From contig NZ_SRXO01000009.1 in NCBI RefSeq assembly GCF_008360935.1, positions 62,001 through 126,000 on the forward strand: a stretch of 64,000 nt of DNA, given 5' to 3'. The DNA is from Siccirubricoccus phaeus. GTDB taxonomy: Bacteria > Pseudomonadota > Alphaproteobacteria > Acetobacterales > Acetobacteraceae. Under the pieces are notes generated by a model. The model saw only the letters and a list, made by a program, of their open reading frames with translations. It was not told the DNA's origin and searched no databases. The position numbers were made by a program, and so were the translations under genes. Numbering within the stretch: the first letter of the stretch is position 1; every line of letters starts with the position of its first letter. Below are positions 18,209 to 26,681 of this stretch, in pieces.

Positions 18209-19504
18209 ATGGAACCTTGGCAACTCACCGCCTCGGCGGCGCGCGCGAAGCTGCGGGAGGGCAGCCTGACGGCGGAGGCCCTGCTGCGCTCCTGCCTGGA
18301 GCGCATCGCCGCGCGCGAGCCCGTGGTGAAGGCCTGGACCTTCCTGGACCCGGTCGCCGCGGTCGCGAAGGCGCGGGAGGCGGACAAGGCGGATCTCCGC
18401 GGCGTGCTGCACGGGCTGCCGATCGGCGTGAAGGACATGATCGAGACCGCCGACATGCCCACCACCTACAACTCGCCGATCTACCAGGGGCTGCGGCAGG
18501 GGCGGGACGCCGCCTGCGTCGGCATCGCGCGCGGCGAGGGGGCGGTGATCCTCGGCAAGACCGATACGGTGGAATTCGCCGCCGCCGGCCGCCGGGCGAT
18601 GACGCGCAACCCGCATGATCCGGCGCGGACGCCGGGCGGCTCCTCCTCCGGCTCCGCCGCCGCCGTGGCGGATGGCATGGTGCCGCTGGCCTTCGGCACC
18701 CAGACCGGCGGCAGCACCATCCGCCCCGGCAGCTTCTGCGGCGTCTATGCGATGAAGCCGACCCACGGCGTGGTGAACACGGAAGGCGCCAAGCGCTATT
18801 CCCACACGCTGGACACCATCGGCTGGTATGGCCGCTGCCCGGCCGATCTGCGGCTGCTGGCCGAGGCCTTCCGGCTGTTCGACCTGGACCGGAATCTGGG
18901 CAAGGGGGTGAAGCAGCTCCGCATCGCCCTCTGCCGCGGCCCGAATTGGCATCTGGCGGCGCCGGAATCCCAGGCGGCGCTGCTGCTGGCCGGGCAGCGG
19001 CTGGAGCAGGCGGGGGCGGCGGTGGAGGAGCTGCAATTGCCGCAGCCCTTCGAGGGGGTGACGGAAGCCCAGCGCGTGGTGCTGCTGGGCGAGGGGCGCG
19101 GCGCCTTCCTGCAGGAATATCTGGCGGATCACGCCCGGCTGCATGCGGATTTCCGCGACCGCGTCGAGAATTTCGCCGGCATCACCGCGGCGCGCCAGGC
19201 CGCCGCCTATGACCTGGCGGCGGAATGCCGGAAGCTGTTCGACGCGCTCTTCCCCGGCTTCGATGCGGTGCTGACGCCGGCGGCGGTGGGCGAGGCGCCG
19301 CTCGGCCGGCAGGATACCGGGAACCCGGTGTTCAACAGCATGTGGACGCTGCTGCATGTGCCTTGCGTGGGCATCCCCTGCACCACCGGGCCGAACGGGC
19401 TGCCGGTGGGGGTGCAGATCGTCGGCCCGCGCTTCGGCGACGCGGCGCTGCTGGATGTGGCGGCGCTGGCGGCGCCGGTGATCGATCCGGACTTCGCCGG
19501 CTAG
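18209..19504 (+). CDS. Amidase-signature family hydrolase
   Basis: A 431-aa amidase-signature enzyme. The Ser-cisSer-Lys triad is K75 (GVKDM), S145 (PGGSSSGS) and S169 (TQTGGS). The 24-residue spacing between the serines is typical. It hydrolyses an amide, perhaps aryl or allophanate-like; it is not GatA by context. ATG 18209 is preceded by GAGGAGCGAT. Upstream in-frame ATGs at 18086 and 18151 would add unconserved residues. The TAG stop lies in the CTAG end of a repeat. The following ABC genes may be functionally linked. Confidence 0.88.
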   Translation: MEPWQLTASAARAKLREGSLTAEALLRSCLERIAAREPVVKAWTFLDPVAAVAKAREADKADLRGVLHGLPIGVKDMIETADMPTTYNSPIYQGLRQGRDAACVGIARGEGAVILGKTDTVEFAAAGRRAMTRNPHDPARTPGGSSSGSAAAVADGMVPLAFGTQTGGSTIRPGSFCGVYAMKPTHGVVNTEGAKRYSHTLDTIGWYGRCPADLRLLAEAFRLFDLDRNLGKGVKQLRIALCRGPNWHLAAPESQAALLLAGQRLEQAGAAVEELQLPQPFEGVTEAQRVVLLGEGRGAFLQEYLADHARLHADFRDRVENFAGITAARQAAAYDLAAECRKLFDALFPGFDAVLTPAAVGEAPLGRQDTGNPVFNSMWTLLHVPCVGIPCTTGPNGLPVGVQIVGPRFGDAALLDVAALAAPVIDPDFAG

Positions 19505-19533
19505 TGTCCTGCCCGCGAAGTTCGGGCCGCTAG
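19501..19533. repeat. Partial end of the MITE-like element seen at 45717
   Basis: CTAGTGTCCTGCCCGCGAAG, TTCGGGCCGCTAG. The first 25 bases closely match the left end of the 121-bp element at 45717, and the piece is bounded by CTAG. Its first TAG is the amidase stop codon. Confidence 0.55.
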
Positions 19534-19551
19534 AAGCGGGTGGCGTTGGTG

Positions 19552-19726
19552 CCGAGAGGGGGCGCCGCCCCCTCTCGGGCTCTCCCCCGCCAAAGGCCGA
19601 AGGGCCTTTGGAAACCATGAGTTTTGCGCTTCGACCGACGGGTCCGGACTCAAGGGTTCAAAGGGCCCTTCGGCCCTTTGCGGGTGGGAGCTCGAGGGAG
19701 GGCAGCGCCCTCCCTCGACACCCTCT
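19552..19726. repeat. Family A intergenic repeat, copy 2 (most complete)
   Basis: Four hairpins in order: CCGAGAGGGGGC/GCCCCCTCTCGG; CAAAGGCC/GGCCTTTG; then, after a spacer beginning AAACCATGAGTTTT, AAGGGCC/GGCCCTT; and finally GAGGGAGGGC/GCCCTCCCTC at 19694-19716. The two halves are roughly mirror images. It sits just before the ABC ATPase gene. Confidence 0.85.
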
Positions 19727-19750
19727 CAACTCTCGTGCAGCGTTCCGCAC

Positions 19751-20524
19751 ATGCAAGCAGGCGAACCTTCGCTGGTGACGCTCTCCGGCGTCGCCAAGCG
19801 CTACCTCACCGGCACGCTGGCCCTGCGCGACGTCTCCCTCGCCATCGGCGCGGGGGAGTTCCTGGCCCTGCTCGGCCCTTCCGGCTGCGGCAAATCCACC
19901 CTGCTGCGCATGATCGCCGGCCTCACCGTCCCCAGCCAGGGCCGCATCGCCTGGCCCGGCGGCCCGCCCGGCGCCCGCGACATCGGCTTCGTCTTCCAGG
20001 AGCCCACGCTGATGCCCTGGGCCACCGCCCTGGCCAATGTCGCCCTGCCCCTGGAACTCGCCGGCATTCCGCGCCGCGAGGCCGAGGCCCGCGCCGCCGA
20101 GATGCTCGCCCGCGTCGAGCTGAAGAGCTTCGAGCGCGCCTATCCCCGCGCCCTTTCAGGCGGCATGCGCATGCGCGTCTCCATCGCCCGCGCCCTGGTG
20201 ACGAAGCCACGCCTGCTGCTGATGGACGAACCCTTCGCCGCCCTCGATGAGATCACCCGCTTCCGCCTGAACAACGACCTGCTGGACCTCTGGCAGGCGG
20301 CGCGCTTCACCGTGGTCTTCGTCACCCATTCGGTGTTCGAGAGCGTCTACCTGGCCCGCCGCATCGCGGTGATGGCGGCGCGTCCCGGCCGCATCACCGC
20401 CGATCTCGCCATCGAGGAACCCTACCCCCGCGGCGAGGTCTTCCGCACCTCCGCCGCCTATGCCGCGCATTGCCGGGAGGTGTCCCTGGCGCTGGAAGCC
20501 GCGATGGCGGCGCGCGCGGCATGA
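19751..20524 (+). CDS. ABC transporter ATPase, nitrate/sulfonate/taurine type
   Basis: A 257-aa ATPase close to TauB/SsuB/NrtD. Walker A is GPSGCGKST, the Q-loop FQEPTLMPWA, the signature LSGGMRMRVSIARAL, Walker B LLLMDEPFAALDE and the H-loop VTHS. It energises the permease encoded next, whose ATG overlaps its stop. The usual periplasmic binding protein is missing from this locus. The substrate could be a sulfonate, a pyrimidine precursor or an amide linked to the upstream amidase; sequence alone does not decide. Confidence 0.9.
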   Translation: MQAGEPSLVTLSGVAKRYLTGTLALRDVSLAIGAGEFLALLGPSGCGKSTLLRMIAGLTVPSQGRIAWPGGPPGARDIGFVFQEPTLMPWATALANVALPLELAGIPRREAEARAAEMLARVELKSFERAYPRALSGGMRMRVSIARALVTKPRLLLMDEPFAALDEITRFRLNNDLLDLWQAARFTVVFVTHSVFESVYLARRIAVMAARPGRITADLAIEEPYPRGEVFRTSAAYAAHCREVSLALEAAMAARAA

Positions 20525-21345
20525 CGGAGGAAGGGCCGCCGCGCCTCGGCCTGACGGCGGAGGGCTGGACCCGGCTGCTGGCGCCGCTCGCCATCGGGCT
20601 GGCGGTGCTCGGCCTGTGGGAGGGCATCACCCGCTGGAAGGGCATCCCGCCCTATGTCCTGCCCGGCCCGGTGCTGATCGCCGAGACGCTGGTGCGGGAC
20701 TGGGCGCCGCTCAGCGCCTCGCTCCTCGTCACGCTGAAGATCACCGCCCTCGCCTTGCTGGTCGCCGCCGCGCTGGGCCTGATGCTGGCGGTGCTCTTCG
20801 CCCAGTCGCGGGTGGTGGAGCTGTCGCTGTTTCCCTATGCCGTCATCCTGCAGGTGACGCCGATCGTCGCCATCGCGCCGCTCATCATCATCTGGGTGGA
20901 CGACATCACGCTCTCCCTGCTGATCTGCGCCTGGATCGTCGCCTTCTTCCCCATCCTCTCCAACACCACGGTCGGGCTGAACAGCACGGACCACAACCTG
21001 CTGGATCTGTTCCGGCTGTATCGCGCCAGCCGCTGGCAGGTGTTGTGGCGGCTCAGGCTGCCGACGGCGATGCCTTTTTTCCTCGCCGGGCTGCGCATCT
21101 CCGGCGGGCTGGCGCTGATCGGCGCCATCGTCGCGGAATTCGTGGCGGGGACGGGGGGGAATGCCTCGGGCCTCGCCTACCGCATCCTGGAGGCGGGATT
21201 TCAATTGCAGATCCCCCGCATGTTCGCGGCGCTGGTGCTGGTCTCGGCGACGGGCATCGCGATCTTCCTGATGCTCAGCCTGATCTCCCATCTGCTGTTG
21301 CGGCGCTGGCATGAAAGCGCGCTGGGCAGGGGGGAAAGGCGATAG
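20521..21345 (+). CDS. ABC transporter permease, nitrate/sulfonate/taurine type
   Basis: A 274-aa inner-membrane permease of the SsuC/TauC type with about six hydrophobic segments. The EAA-loop region is LFRLYRASRWQVLWRLRLPTAMPFFLAGLRISGGLALIGAIVAEF, which contacts the ATPase. It starts at an ATG overlapping the ATPase stop (ATGA), giving a two-gene operon. Length and topology are normal. Confidence 0.9.
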   Translation: MTEEGPPRLGLTAEGWTRLLAPLAIGLAVLGLWEGITRWKGIPPYVLPGPVLIAETLVRDWAPLSASLLVTLKITALALLVAAALGLMLAVLFAQSRVVELSLFPYAVILQVTPIVAIAPLIIIWVDDITLSLLICAWIVAFFPILSNTTVGLNSTDHNLLDLFRLYRASRWQVLWRLRLPTAMPFFLAGLRISGGLALIGAIVAEFVAGTGGNASGLAYRILEAGFQLQIPRMFAALVLVSATGIAIFLMLSLISHLLLRRWHESALGRGERR

Positions 21346-21489
21346 GCGCCTGCGCGGGTGCCGGCGCGGGCGGGGAGCGGCCAGCGGCAACGGGATGCGG
21401 GGTTGCGCCGGGGCCACACCTGTCAGGCCGTTGGCGCCAGGCGGGACGGGGCTTGCCCCGGCGGGGCGCCGCGGCGCAGGCTGGCCCGC

Positions 21490-21783
21490 ATGGATGCCGC
21501 CGCCCTGCGCCGAAGCGCCGAAACCGATGCCGCGCCGCCCCCGGGCCTTACCCCGGCCCTGCGGGCGCTGTGGTGGGACGCCAGGGGCGACTGGCACGCG
21601 GCGCATGAAGCCGCGCAAGCCGGCGAGGATGCCGACAGCGCCTGGGTCCATGCGCTGCTGCACCGGCGGGAGGGCGATCTGGCGAATGCCGATTACTGGT
21701 ACCGCCGCGCCGGGCGCCGCCGCCCGGCCGGGCCGCTGGAGGCGGAATGGGCCGCCATCGCCAGCGCCCTGCTGGGCGGTTAG
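21490..21783 (+). CDS. Small conserved protein of unknown function
   Basis: A 97-aa protein with two helical stretches, LTPALRALWWDARGDWHAAHEAAQ and WVHALLHRREGDLANADYWYRRAG. This pattern resembles a short TPR-like family of about 100 residues that I recall from many proteobacteria without a known function. ATG 21490 gives the compact form; a frame from 21358 would add 44 low-complexity residues. The TAG stop is part of a palindromic repeat. It stands alone after the ABC operon. Confidence 0.7.
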   Translation: MDAAALRRSAETDAAPPPGLTPALRALWWDARGDWHAAHEAAQAGEDADSAWVHALLHRREGDLANADYWYRRAGRRRPAGPLEAEWAAIASALLGG

Positions 21784-21828
21784 AGCGTGATCGGTTGAGG
21801 TCGAATCGACCGAAACCGTGAATCACGC
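21781..21828. repeat. Alphaproteobacterial palindromic repeat (family D), copy 1
   Basis: TAGAGCGTGATCGGTTGAGG followed by TCGAATCGACCGAAACCGTG and AATCACGC: an imperfect palindrome centred on TCGAATCGA. I recognise this type from intergenic regions of many alphaproteobacteria. Its TAG is the stop of the 97-aa gene. A copy in reverse orientation lies at 25001. Confidence 0.75.
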
Positions 21829-22223
21829 GACCCAACAATGGAGCCCGAGCGGGATGGGTGAGCGCAGCTCAACCAATCCCGCTCCAGGGAGCCGCGGCCG
21901 GACGACGGATATCGGCGGCTGCATCTGGCGCCGCCGGAACCGCGGCGCGCCGATACGCCCACGCCAGATGAACGCCCGGCACGGCACTGCCGCCGGCCGG
22001 CCGCCGGCTGGCGGCCACCGGCCGTCGCCCGGCCCGACGCCACTACCCCCGCCCGCAGCCCCCCGGCAGCCGCTTTCCACCCCGTTCCGGCGAACCCGCG
22101 GCGTCCTGCGGCGCTGCTCTTTCCGGTCCCGCCGGCCGGCGGCGGGGCGCGGCCTGGCGCCGGCCTTTCCGGCCGAGGGCCATGCCCTTCTCCCGGCGCA
22201 ATGGCGGAAGGAACCCCCGAGGC
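21829..22223. other. 395-bp gap upstream of the HAD-UbiA gene
   Basis: Very GC-rich, with several short inverted repeats (for example CGGCCGGCCGCCGG-like stretches) but no credible gene. It should hold the promoter of the prenyltransferase gene. Confidence 0.45.
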
Positions 22224-23705
22224 ATGACGGAGACGGCAGCGGCGACCGGGCAGCGACAGCAGGATCTCGCACCGCCACGCCCGGCCCGGCCGCTGCCCCT
22301 GGCAGTGGATCTGGACGGCACGCTGCTGGCGACCGATACGCTGCATGAGGGGTTGGTGGCGGCGCTGTTCCGCCAGTTCTGGGCCCTGCCGGGCGTGCTG
22401 GCCGCCCTGCCGCGCGGCCGCGCCGTCTTCAAGCGGGAGGTGAGCCGCATCTCCCCCTGCCAGCCCGGCGCGCTGCCCTTGCGCTGGGGGTTCGTCGAAT
22501 GGCTGCGGGCGCAGCGGGCGGCGGGGCGGGAGCTGCATCTCGTCACCGCCGCTGATCAAAGCGTGGCGGATGCCGTGGCGCGGCAGCTCGGCCTGTTCGA
22601 AAGCGCAACGGGAAGCGATGGCGGGCGCAATCTCGGCGGCCGGAACAAGGCGGATTTCCTCTGCCGGCGCTTTCCCGAGGGCTTCGCCTATGCCGGGGAC
22701 AGCCGGCTCGACATGCCGGTCTTCGCCGCGGCGCAGGAGATCGTGCTGGTGGCGGCGCCTGCGGATGTCGCCGATGCGGCGCGGCGCCTGCACCCGTCCC
22801 CCCTGGCGGAATTCCCGGCCGAGCCGACCCGCCTCGCGGATTGGCTGCGGGCGATGCGGCTGCATCAGTGGACGAAGAACGCGCTGCTGCTGGTGCCGCT
22901 GCTGCTGGCGCACCGCTTCGACGACATAGCCGCGCTGCTGGCCTGCCTCGGCGGCATCATGGCGCTCGGGCTGATCGCCTCCGGCACCTATCTGCTGAAC
23001 GATTTGGCGGATCTGCCCTCGGACCGGGCGCACCGGGCGAAGCGGGCGCGGCCGATCGCCGCCGGGCGCATCCGGCCGCTGCATGCCCTGGCCGGGGCGG
23101 GGCTGCTGCTGCTGCTCGGCCTGGGCGGGGCAGCGCTGCTGGGCCTGCCGATGCTGCTGGGGGGGCTGGCCTATATCGCCGTCTCGCTGGCCTATTCGGC
23201 GCGGCTGAAGCGGGTGCCGCTGCTGGACACGCTGGTCATCGCCGGGCTGTTCACCCTGCGCCTGGCCCTCGGGGTGGAGCTGGCGGAGGTGCCCTATTCG
23301 CCCTGGCTGATGGGGTTTGCCGGCTTCTTCTTTCTCTCCCTGGCCCTGGCCAAGCGCCATGGCGAGCTGATGGAGGCGCGGGACGGGCCGCCCGGCGCCC
23401 TCAGCCGGCGCGGCTGGGAGGCGGATGACTGGCCGCTGAGCCTGGCCTTCGGCGCCGCCTCGGCCATGGCCGCCTTGCAGATCATGCTGCTCTATGTGGC
23501 GGATGAGGTGCAGCCTTCGCGGCTTTATGGGCGGCCGGGGTTGCTCTATGTGGCGCCGCCGCTGCTGGCGGTGTGGCTGGCGCGCATCTGGCTGCTGGCG
23601 CATCGGAAGAAGCTGCGGGAGGACCCGGTGGTGTTCGCGCTGCGCGACCGCTGGAGCTGGCTGCTGGGGGCGGGCATCGCGGCGGCGCTGCTGCTGGCGC
23701 TGTAG
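22224..23705 (+). CDS. HAD phosphatase-UbiA prenyltransferase fusion (decaprenyl-phosphate phosphoribosyltransferase-like)
   Basis: A 493-aa fusion. Residues 25 to about 200 form a HAD phosphatase domain with D29 and D31 in DLDGTLL and a later GDSRLDMPVF acid motif. From about residue 210 there is a UbiA membrane domain with LRAMRLHQWTKN, the Mg-diphosphate site N259-D260-xx-D263-xxx-D267 followed by RAKRARPIAAG, and YSARLKRVPLLD. UbiA members with this pattern attach phosphoribose to decaprenyl phosphate, and the HAD part could remove the 5-phosphate. DprE1- and DprE2-like genes downstream support a decaprenyl-phosphoryl-arabinose pathway. ATG 22182 is an alternative start. Confidence 0.82.
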   Translation: MTETAAATGQRQQDLAPPRPARPLPLAVDLDGTLLATDTLHEGLVAALFRQFWALPGVLAALPRGRAVFKREVSRISPCQPGALPLRWGFVEWLRAQRAAGRELHLVTAADQSVADAVARQLGLFESATGSDGGRNLGGRNKADFLCRRFPEGFAYAGDSRLDMPVFAAAQEIVLVAAPADVADAARRLHPSPLAEFPAEPTRLADWLRAMRLHQWTKNALLLVPLLLAHRFDDIAALLACLGGIMALGLIASGTYLLNDLADLPSDRAHRAKRARPIAAGRIRPLHALAGAGLLLLLGLGGAALLGLPMLLGGLAYIAVSLAYSARLKRVPLLDTLVIAGLFTLRLALGVELAEVPYSPWLMGFAGFFFLSLALAKRHGELMEARDGPPGALSRRGWEADDWPLSLAFGAASAMAALQIMLLYVADEVQPSRLYGRPGLLYVAPPLLAVWLARIWLLAHRKKLREDPVVFALRDRWSWLLGAGIAAALLLAL

Positions 23706-23807
23706 CTCCTCGCCGGGGCGGCCACCGGTCGGGCGGGGCTTCGCGCGACAGCATCCCCCCTCCATCGAGGGGCCGGCGGGGAATGCTGCAGGTCTTTGTT
23801 TGGGCGT

Positions 23808-23862
23808 GTAAATTGCTCCGGTCAGGTGATTCCACCTGATCGGCGTTTGCTCTAGCTTCGGC
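23808..23862. repeat. Palindrome upstream of hisC
   Basis: Contains TCAGGTG, ATTC, CACCTGA, a perfect seven-base stem, and ends in TTTGCTCTAG, resembling the TAGAGC ends of other palindromic repeats here. It lies about 60 bp before the hisC start. Confidence 0.5.
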
Positions 23863-23889
23863 ACCGTCACATGGCCGGGGCTGCCGCTG

Positions 23890-24966
23890 ATGAACCCGTT
23901 CTGGAGCCGCCTCGCGCGCGGGCTCTCGCCCTATGTGCCCGGCGAGCAGCCGCGCCGCGGCGAGCTGGTGAAGCTCAACACCAACGAAAGCCCGTTCGGC
24001 CCGTCGCCGCTCGCCCTGGACGCGATGTGTGCCGCCGCGGCCGACAGCCTGCGGCTCTACCCCGATCCGGAGGCGACGGAGCTGCGCGAGGCGCTCGCCG
24101 CCCATCATGGCGTGAGGCCGGAACAGGTATTCGTCGGCAACGGGTCGGACGAGGTGCTCGCCCACGCCTTCGCCGCACTCCTGCAGCAGCCGGCGCCATT
24201 GCTGTTCCCGGACGTCACCTATGGCTTCTACCCCGTATGGGCGGGCATGTTCGGCCTCGCCTGGGAAACCGTGCCGCTGGACGGTGCGATGCGCATCAGG
24301 ATCGAGGACTATCGCCGCCCGGCGGGATCGATCGTGATCGCCAACCCCAACGCACCCACCGGAATCGCGCTGCCGCGGCAGGAGATCGCCCGGCTGCTCG
24401 CGGAGCATCCCGGCATCCCGGTGCTGATCGACGAGGCCTATGTCGATTTCGGCGGCGAGAGCGCGGTTCCGCTGATCGCCGACCATCCGAACCTGCTGGT
24501 CGTGCAGACGATGTCGAAGTCGCGCGCCCTGGCCGGCCTGCGCGTCGGCTATGCGCTCGGCGATGCCGGGCTGATCGAAGCGCTGCGCCGCGTCAAGGAC
24601 AGCTTCAATTCCTACCCGCTCGGCCGCATCGCCCAGGCAGGCGCGACGGCGTCGGTGCGCGACGAGGCCTATTTCCGCGCAAGCTGCGCCAAGGTCGTCG
24701 CGGGCCGGGAGGCAATGACGCAAGCGCTGGTCGGGCTCGGCTTCGCCGTGCTGCCATCGAGCGCGAATTTCATCTTCGCCCGGCATCCGGCGCTTGGCGG
24801 GCCGGAATTCGCGGCGGCGCTGCGGGATCGCGCGGTCCTGGTCCGGCATTTCGGTGCGCAGCGCGCGGCACCCTATCTTCGTATTACCGTCGGCACGGCA
24901 GACGAGGTCCGGCGGCTGGTCGCGGCGGCGGCGGATATCCTGCGGATCCGGAGCGGGGGCGGTTGA
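23890..24966 (+). CDS. hisC: Histidinol-phosphate aminotransferase-like (HisC family)
   Basis: A 358-aa class I/II PLP aminotransferase. HisC features are LVKLNTNESPFGPSP, LYPDPEATELREALA, GNGSDEVLAHAF, IANPNAPTG, the PLP lysine K210 in MSKSRALAGLRVGYALG, and a C-terminal YLRITVGT. It should exchange the amino group of histidinol phosphate, or of phenylalanine/tyrosine, with glutamate. No other his gene is nearby. It sits between the two halves of the DprE pathway and is flanked by palindromic repeats on both sides. It may be a second HisC copy that moved in. Confidence 0.86.
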   Translation: MNPFWSRLARGLSPYVPGEQPRRGELVKLNTNESPFGPSPLALDAMCAAAADSLRLYPDPEATELREALAAHHGVRPEQVFVGNGSDEVLAHAFAALLQQPAPLLFPDVTYGFYPVWAGMFGLAWETVPLDGAMRIRIEDYRRPAGSIVIANPNAPTGIALPRQEIARLLAEHPGIPVLIDEAYVDFGGESAVPLIADHPNLLVVQTMSKSRALAGLRVGYALGDAGLIEALRRVKDSFNSYPLGRIAQAGATASVRDEAYFRASCAKVVAGREAMTQALVGLGFAVLPSSANFIFARHPALGGPEFAAALRDRAVLVRHFGAQRAAPYLRITVGTADEVRRLVAAAADILRIRSGGG

Positions 24967-25307
24967 GCGTCGTGCACCCGGTCCCGCTCCTTGTCCGGTT
25001 GCACGATCACGGTTCCGGTCGATCCGACCTCAGCCGATCACCCTCGAGCAGCAGGCGCGGCATGCCGGTCGCGCAAGGCTCCGGGCCAGGGGCGAGCCCG
25101 CGCGACCCCGCCGGCAAGGCACCGTTCCCGCCCGGCTGGCCGAAAGCGCCTTCGCCTTTCGTTCGCTCGGCACCGCCGGGCGCATGATTTGCGCGCCGGG
25201 ACGGAACGTCTTTCGCCGGTCGGCGTCTTTGGCGCTGGAAATGGGTGGGGGTTGTGCATGCCGGGGGATGAGACGCGCCGGGACCGACCGATGGGGCGGG
25301 ACGCGGC
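24967..25307. other. 341-bp gap between hisC and the DprE1-like gene
   Basis: Holds the inverted family D repeat in its first part. The remainder shows no gene I can support and should contain the dprE1-dprE2 promoter. Confidence 0.5.
25001..25044. repeat. Alphaproteobacterial palindromic repeat (family D), copy 2, inverted
   Basis: The reverse complement reads GAGGGTGATCGGCTGAGGTC, then GGATCGACCGGAACCGTGAT and CGTGC, closely matching the copy at 21781. The two copies are in opposite orientation around the HAD-UbiA and hisC genes. Confidence 0.7.
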
Positions 25308-26681
25308 TTGAGCGTGGCCGTCGAACCGCCGAAACCCGGCCCGGCCCCCCGGCCGGAGCTGTGGAAGCCGCTCGCCCTGCAAAGCTGGGGGCGGATGGCG
25401 GCGGCACCCTGCCTCGCCGCCCGCCCGGAAAGGCTGCGCGAATTGCAGGCCGCCCTGGCCGCGCCGGGCGGCCGCGCCCTGCTGCCGCGCGGCGCCGGCC
25501 GTTCCTATGGCGATGCCTGCCTCAACCCCGGCGGTGCGGTGGTGCTGACGGAGCGGCTGAACCGGCTGCTGGCCTTCGACCCCGCCAGCGGGTTGCTGCT
25601 GGCCGAGCCCGGCGTCACCTTCGCCGATCTGCTGCGCATCTTCCTGCCGCGCGGCTTCCTGGCGCCGGCCTCGCCCGGCACCGCCTTCGTCACCCTGGGC
25701 GGCGCCGTGGCGCATGACGTGCACGGCAAGAACCAGCATCTCGCTGGCAGCATCGGCGAGCACATCGCCTGGTTCGACCTGCTGCTGGCGGATGGCAGCA
25801 CCAGCCGGGTCACGCCGGAGAGCGACCCCGCCTTGTTCCGCGCCACCATCGGCGGGCTCGGCCTCACCGGCATCCTGACCGCCATCTGCCTGCGGCTGGA
25901 GCCGGTGCCCTCCAACGCCCTGCTGGTGCGGCGCCAGCGCGTGCCCGACCTCGACGCCTTCCTGGCCGGCTTCGAGGCGAATGCCGCCGCCCCCTATGCG
26001 GTGGGCTGGATCGACGCCCTGGCCCAGGGCGCCGAGCTCGGCCGCGGCGTGCTGGAAGTGGCCGGGCCGAGCCCGGAGGGCCTGCCGGACCGCCCGGCGA
26101 AACCCCGCCGCCTGCCCTTCGACCTGCCGGGCTTCGCGCTGAACCGCCTCAGCATCGCCGCCTTCAACGAGCTGTACTGGCGCCGCGCCCCCGCCCTGGC
26201 CGGGGAGGAGCGCGTCGCCTATGAGCGCTTCCTCTACCCGCTGGATGCCATCCTGGACTGGAACCGGCTCTACGGCCGCGGCGGCTTCCACCAATTCCAA
26301 TGCGTGCTGCCCTTCAGGGAGGGCGAGCCGGCGCTGCGCCGCCTGCTGGAGACCATCGCGGCAGGGGGCAATGCCTCCTTCCTCGCCGTGCTGAAGGCGA
26401 TGGGGCGGGAGGGGGTGGGCATGCTTTCCTTCGCCCGGCCGGGCTATTCCCTGGCGCTCGACATCCCCGCCCGCCCCGGCAGCGCCGCGCTTTTCGCCGC
26501 GCTGGAGCGCATCACGGTGGAGGCGGGGGGGCGGGTCTATCTGGCGAAGGATGCCTGGCTCTCGCCCCAGGGTTTCGCCGCCATGTACCCTGAGGCGCCG
26601 GAATTCCAGGCGGTGCGCGCGCGGGTGGACCCGGATGGCGCCTTCTCCTCCGGCCTGTCGCGCCGGCTCGGCCTCGGGTGA
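25308..26681 (+). CDS. dprE1: DprE1-like FAD oxidase (decaprenylphosphoryl-ribose 2'-oxidase)
   Basis: A 457-aa FAD-linked oxidase. The FAD domain has PRGAGRSYGDACLN and SPGTAFVTLGGAVAHDVHGK (H139). The C-terminal domain has YLAKDAW with the conserved lysine K414, and VRARVDPDGAFSS. This is the DprE1 layout: oxidation of decaprenylphosphoryl-ribose to the 2'-keto intermediate. The cysteine that benzothiazinones attack in the mycobacterial enzyme is alanine here (A383 in GYSLALD). The start is TTG 25308 or GTG 25314; neither has a strong ribosome site. The stop overlaps the next start (GTGA). Confidence 0.85.
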   Translation: MSVAVEPPKPGPAPRPELWKPLALQSWGRMAAAPCLAARPERLRELQAALAAPGGRALLPRGAGRSYGDACLNPGGAVVLTERLNRLLAFDPASGLLLAEPGVTFADLLRIFLPRGFLAPASPGTAFVTLGGAVAHDVHGKNQHLAGSIGEHIAWFDLLLADGSTSRVTPESDPALFRATIGGLGLTGILTAICLRLEPVPSNALLVRRQRVPDLDAFLAGFEANAAAPYAVGWIDALAQGAELGRGVLEVAGPSPEGLPDRPAKPRRLPFDLPGFALNRLSIAAFNELYWRRAPALAGEERVAYERFLYPLDAILDWNRLYGRGGFHQFQCVLPFREGEPALRRLLETIAAGGNASFLAVLKAMGREGVGMLSFARPGYSLALDIPARPGSAALFAALERITVEAGGRVYLAKDAWLSPQGFAAMYPEAPEFQAVRARVDPDGAFSSGLSRRLGLG

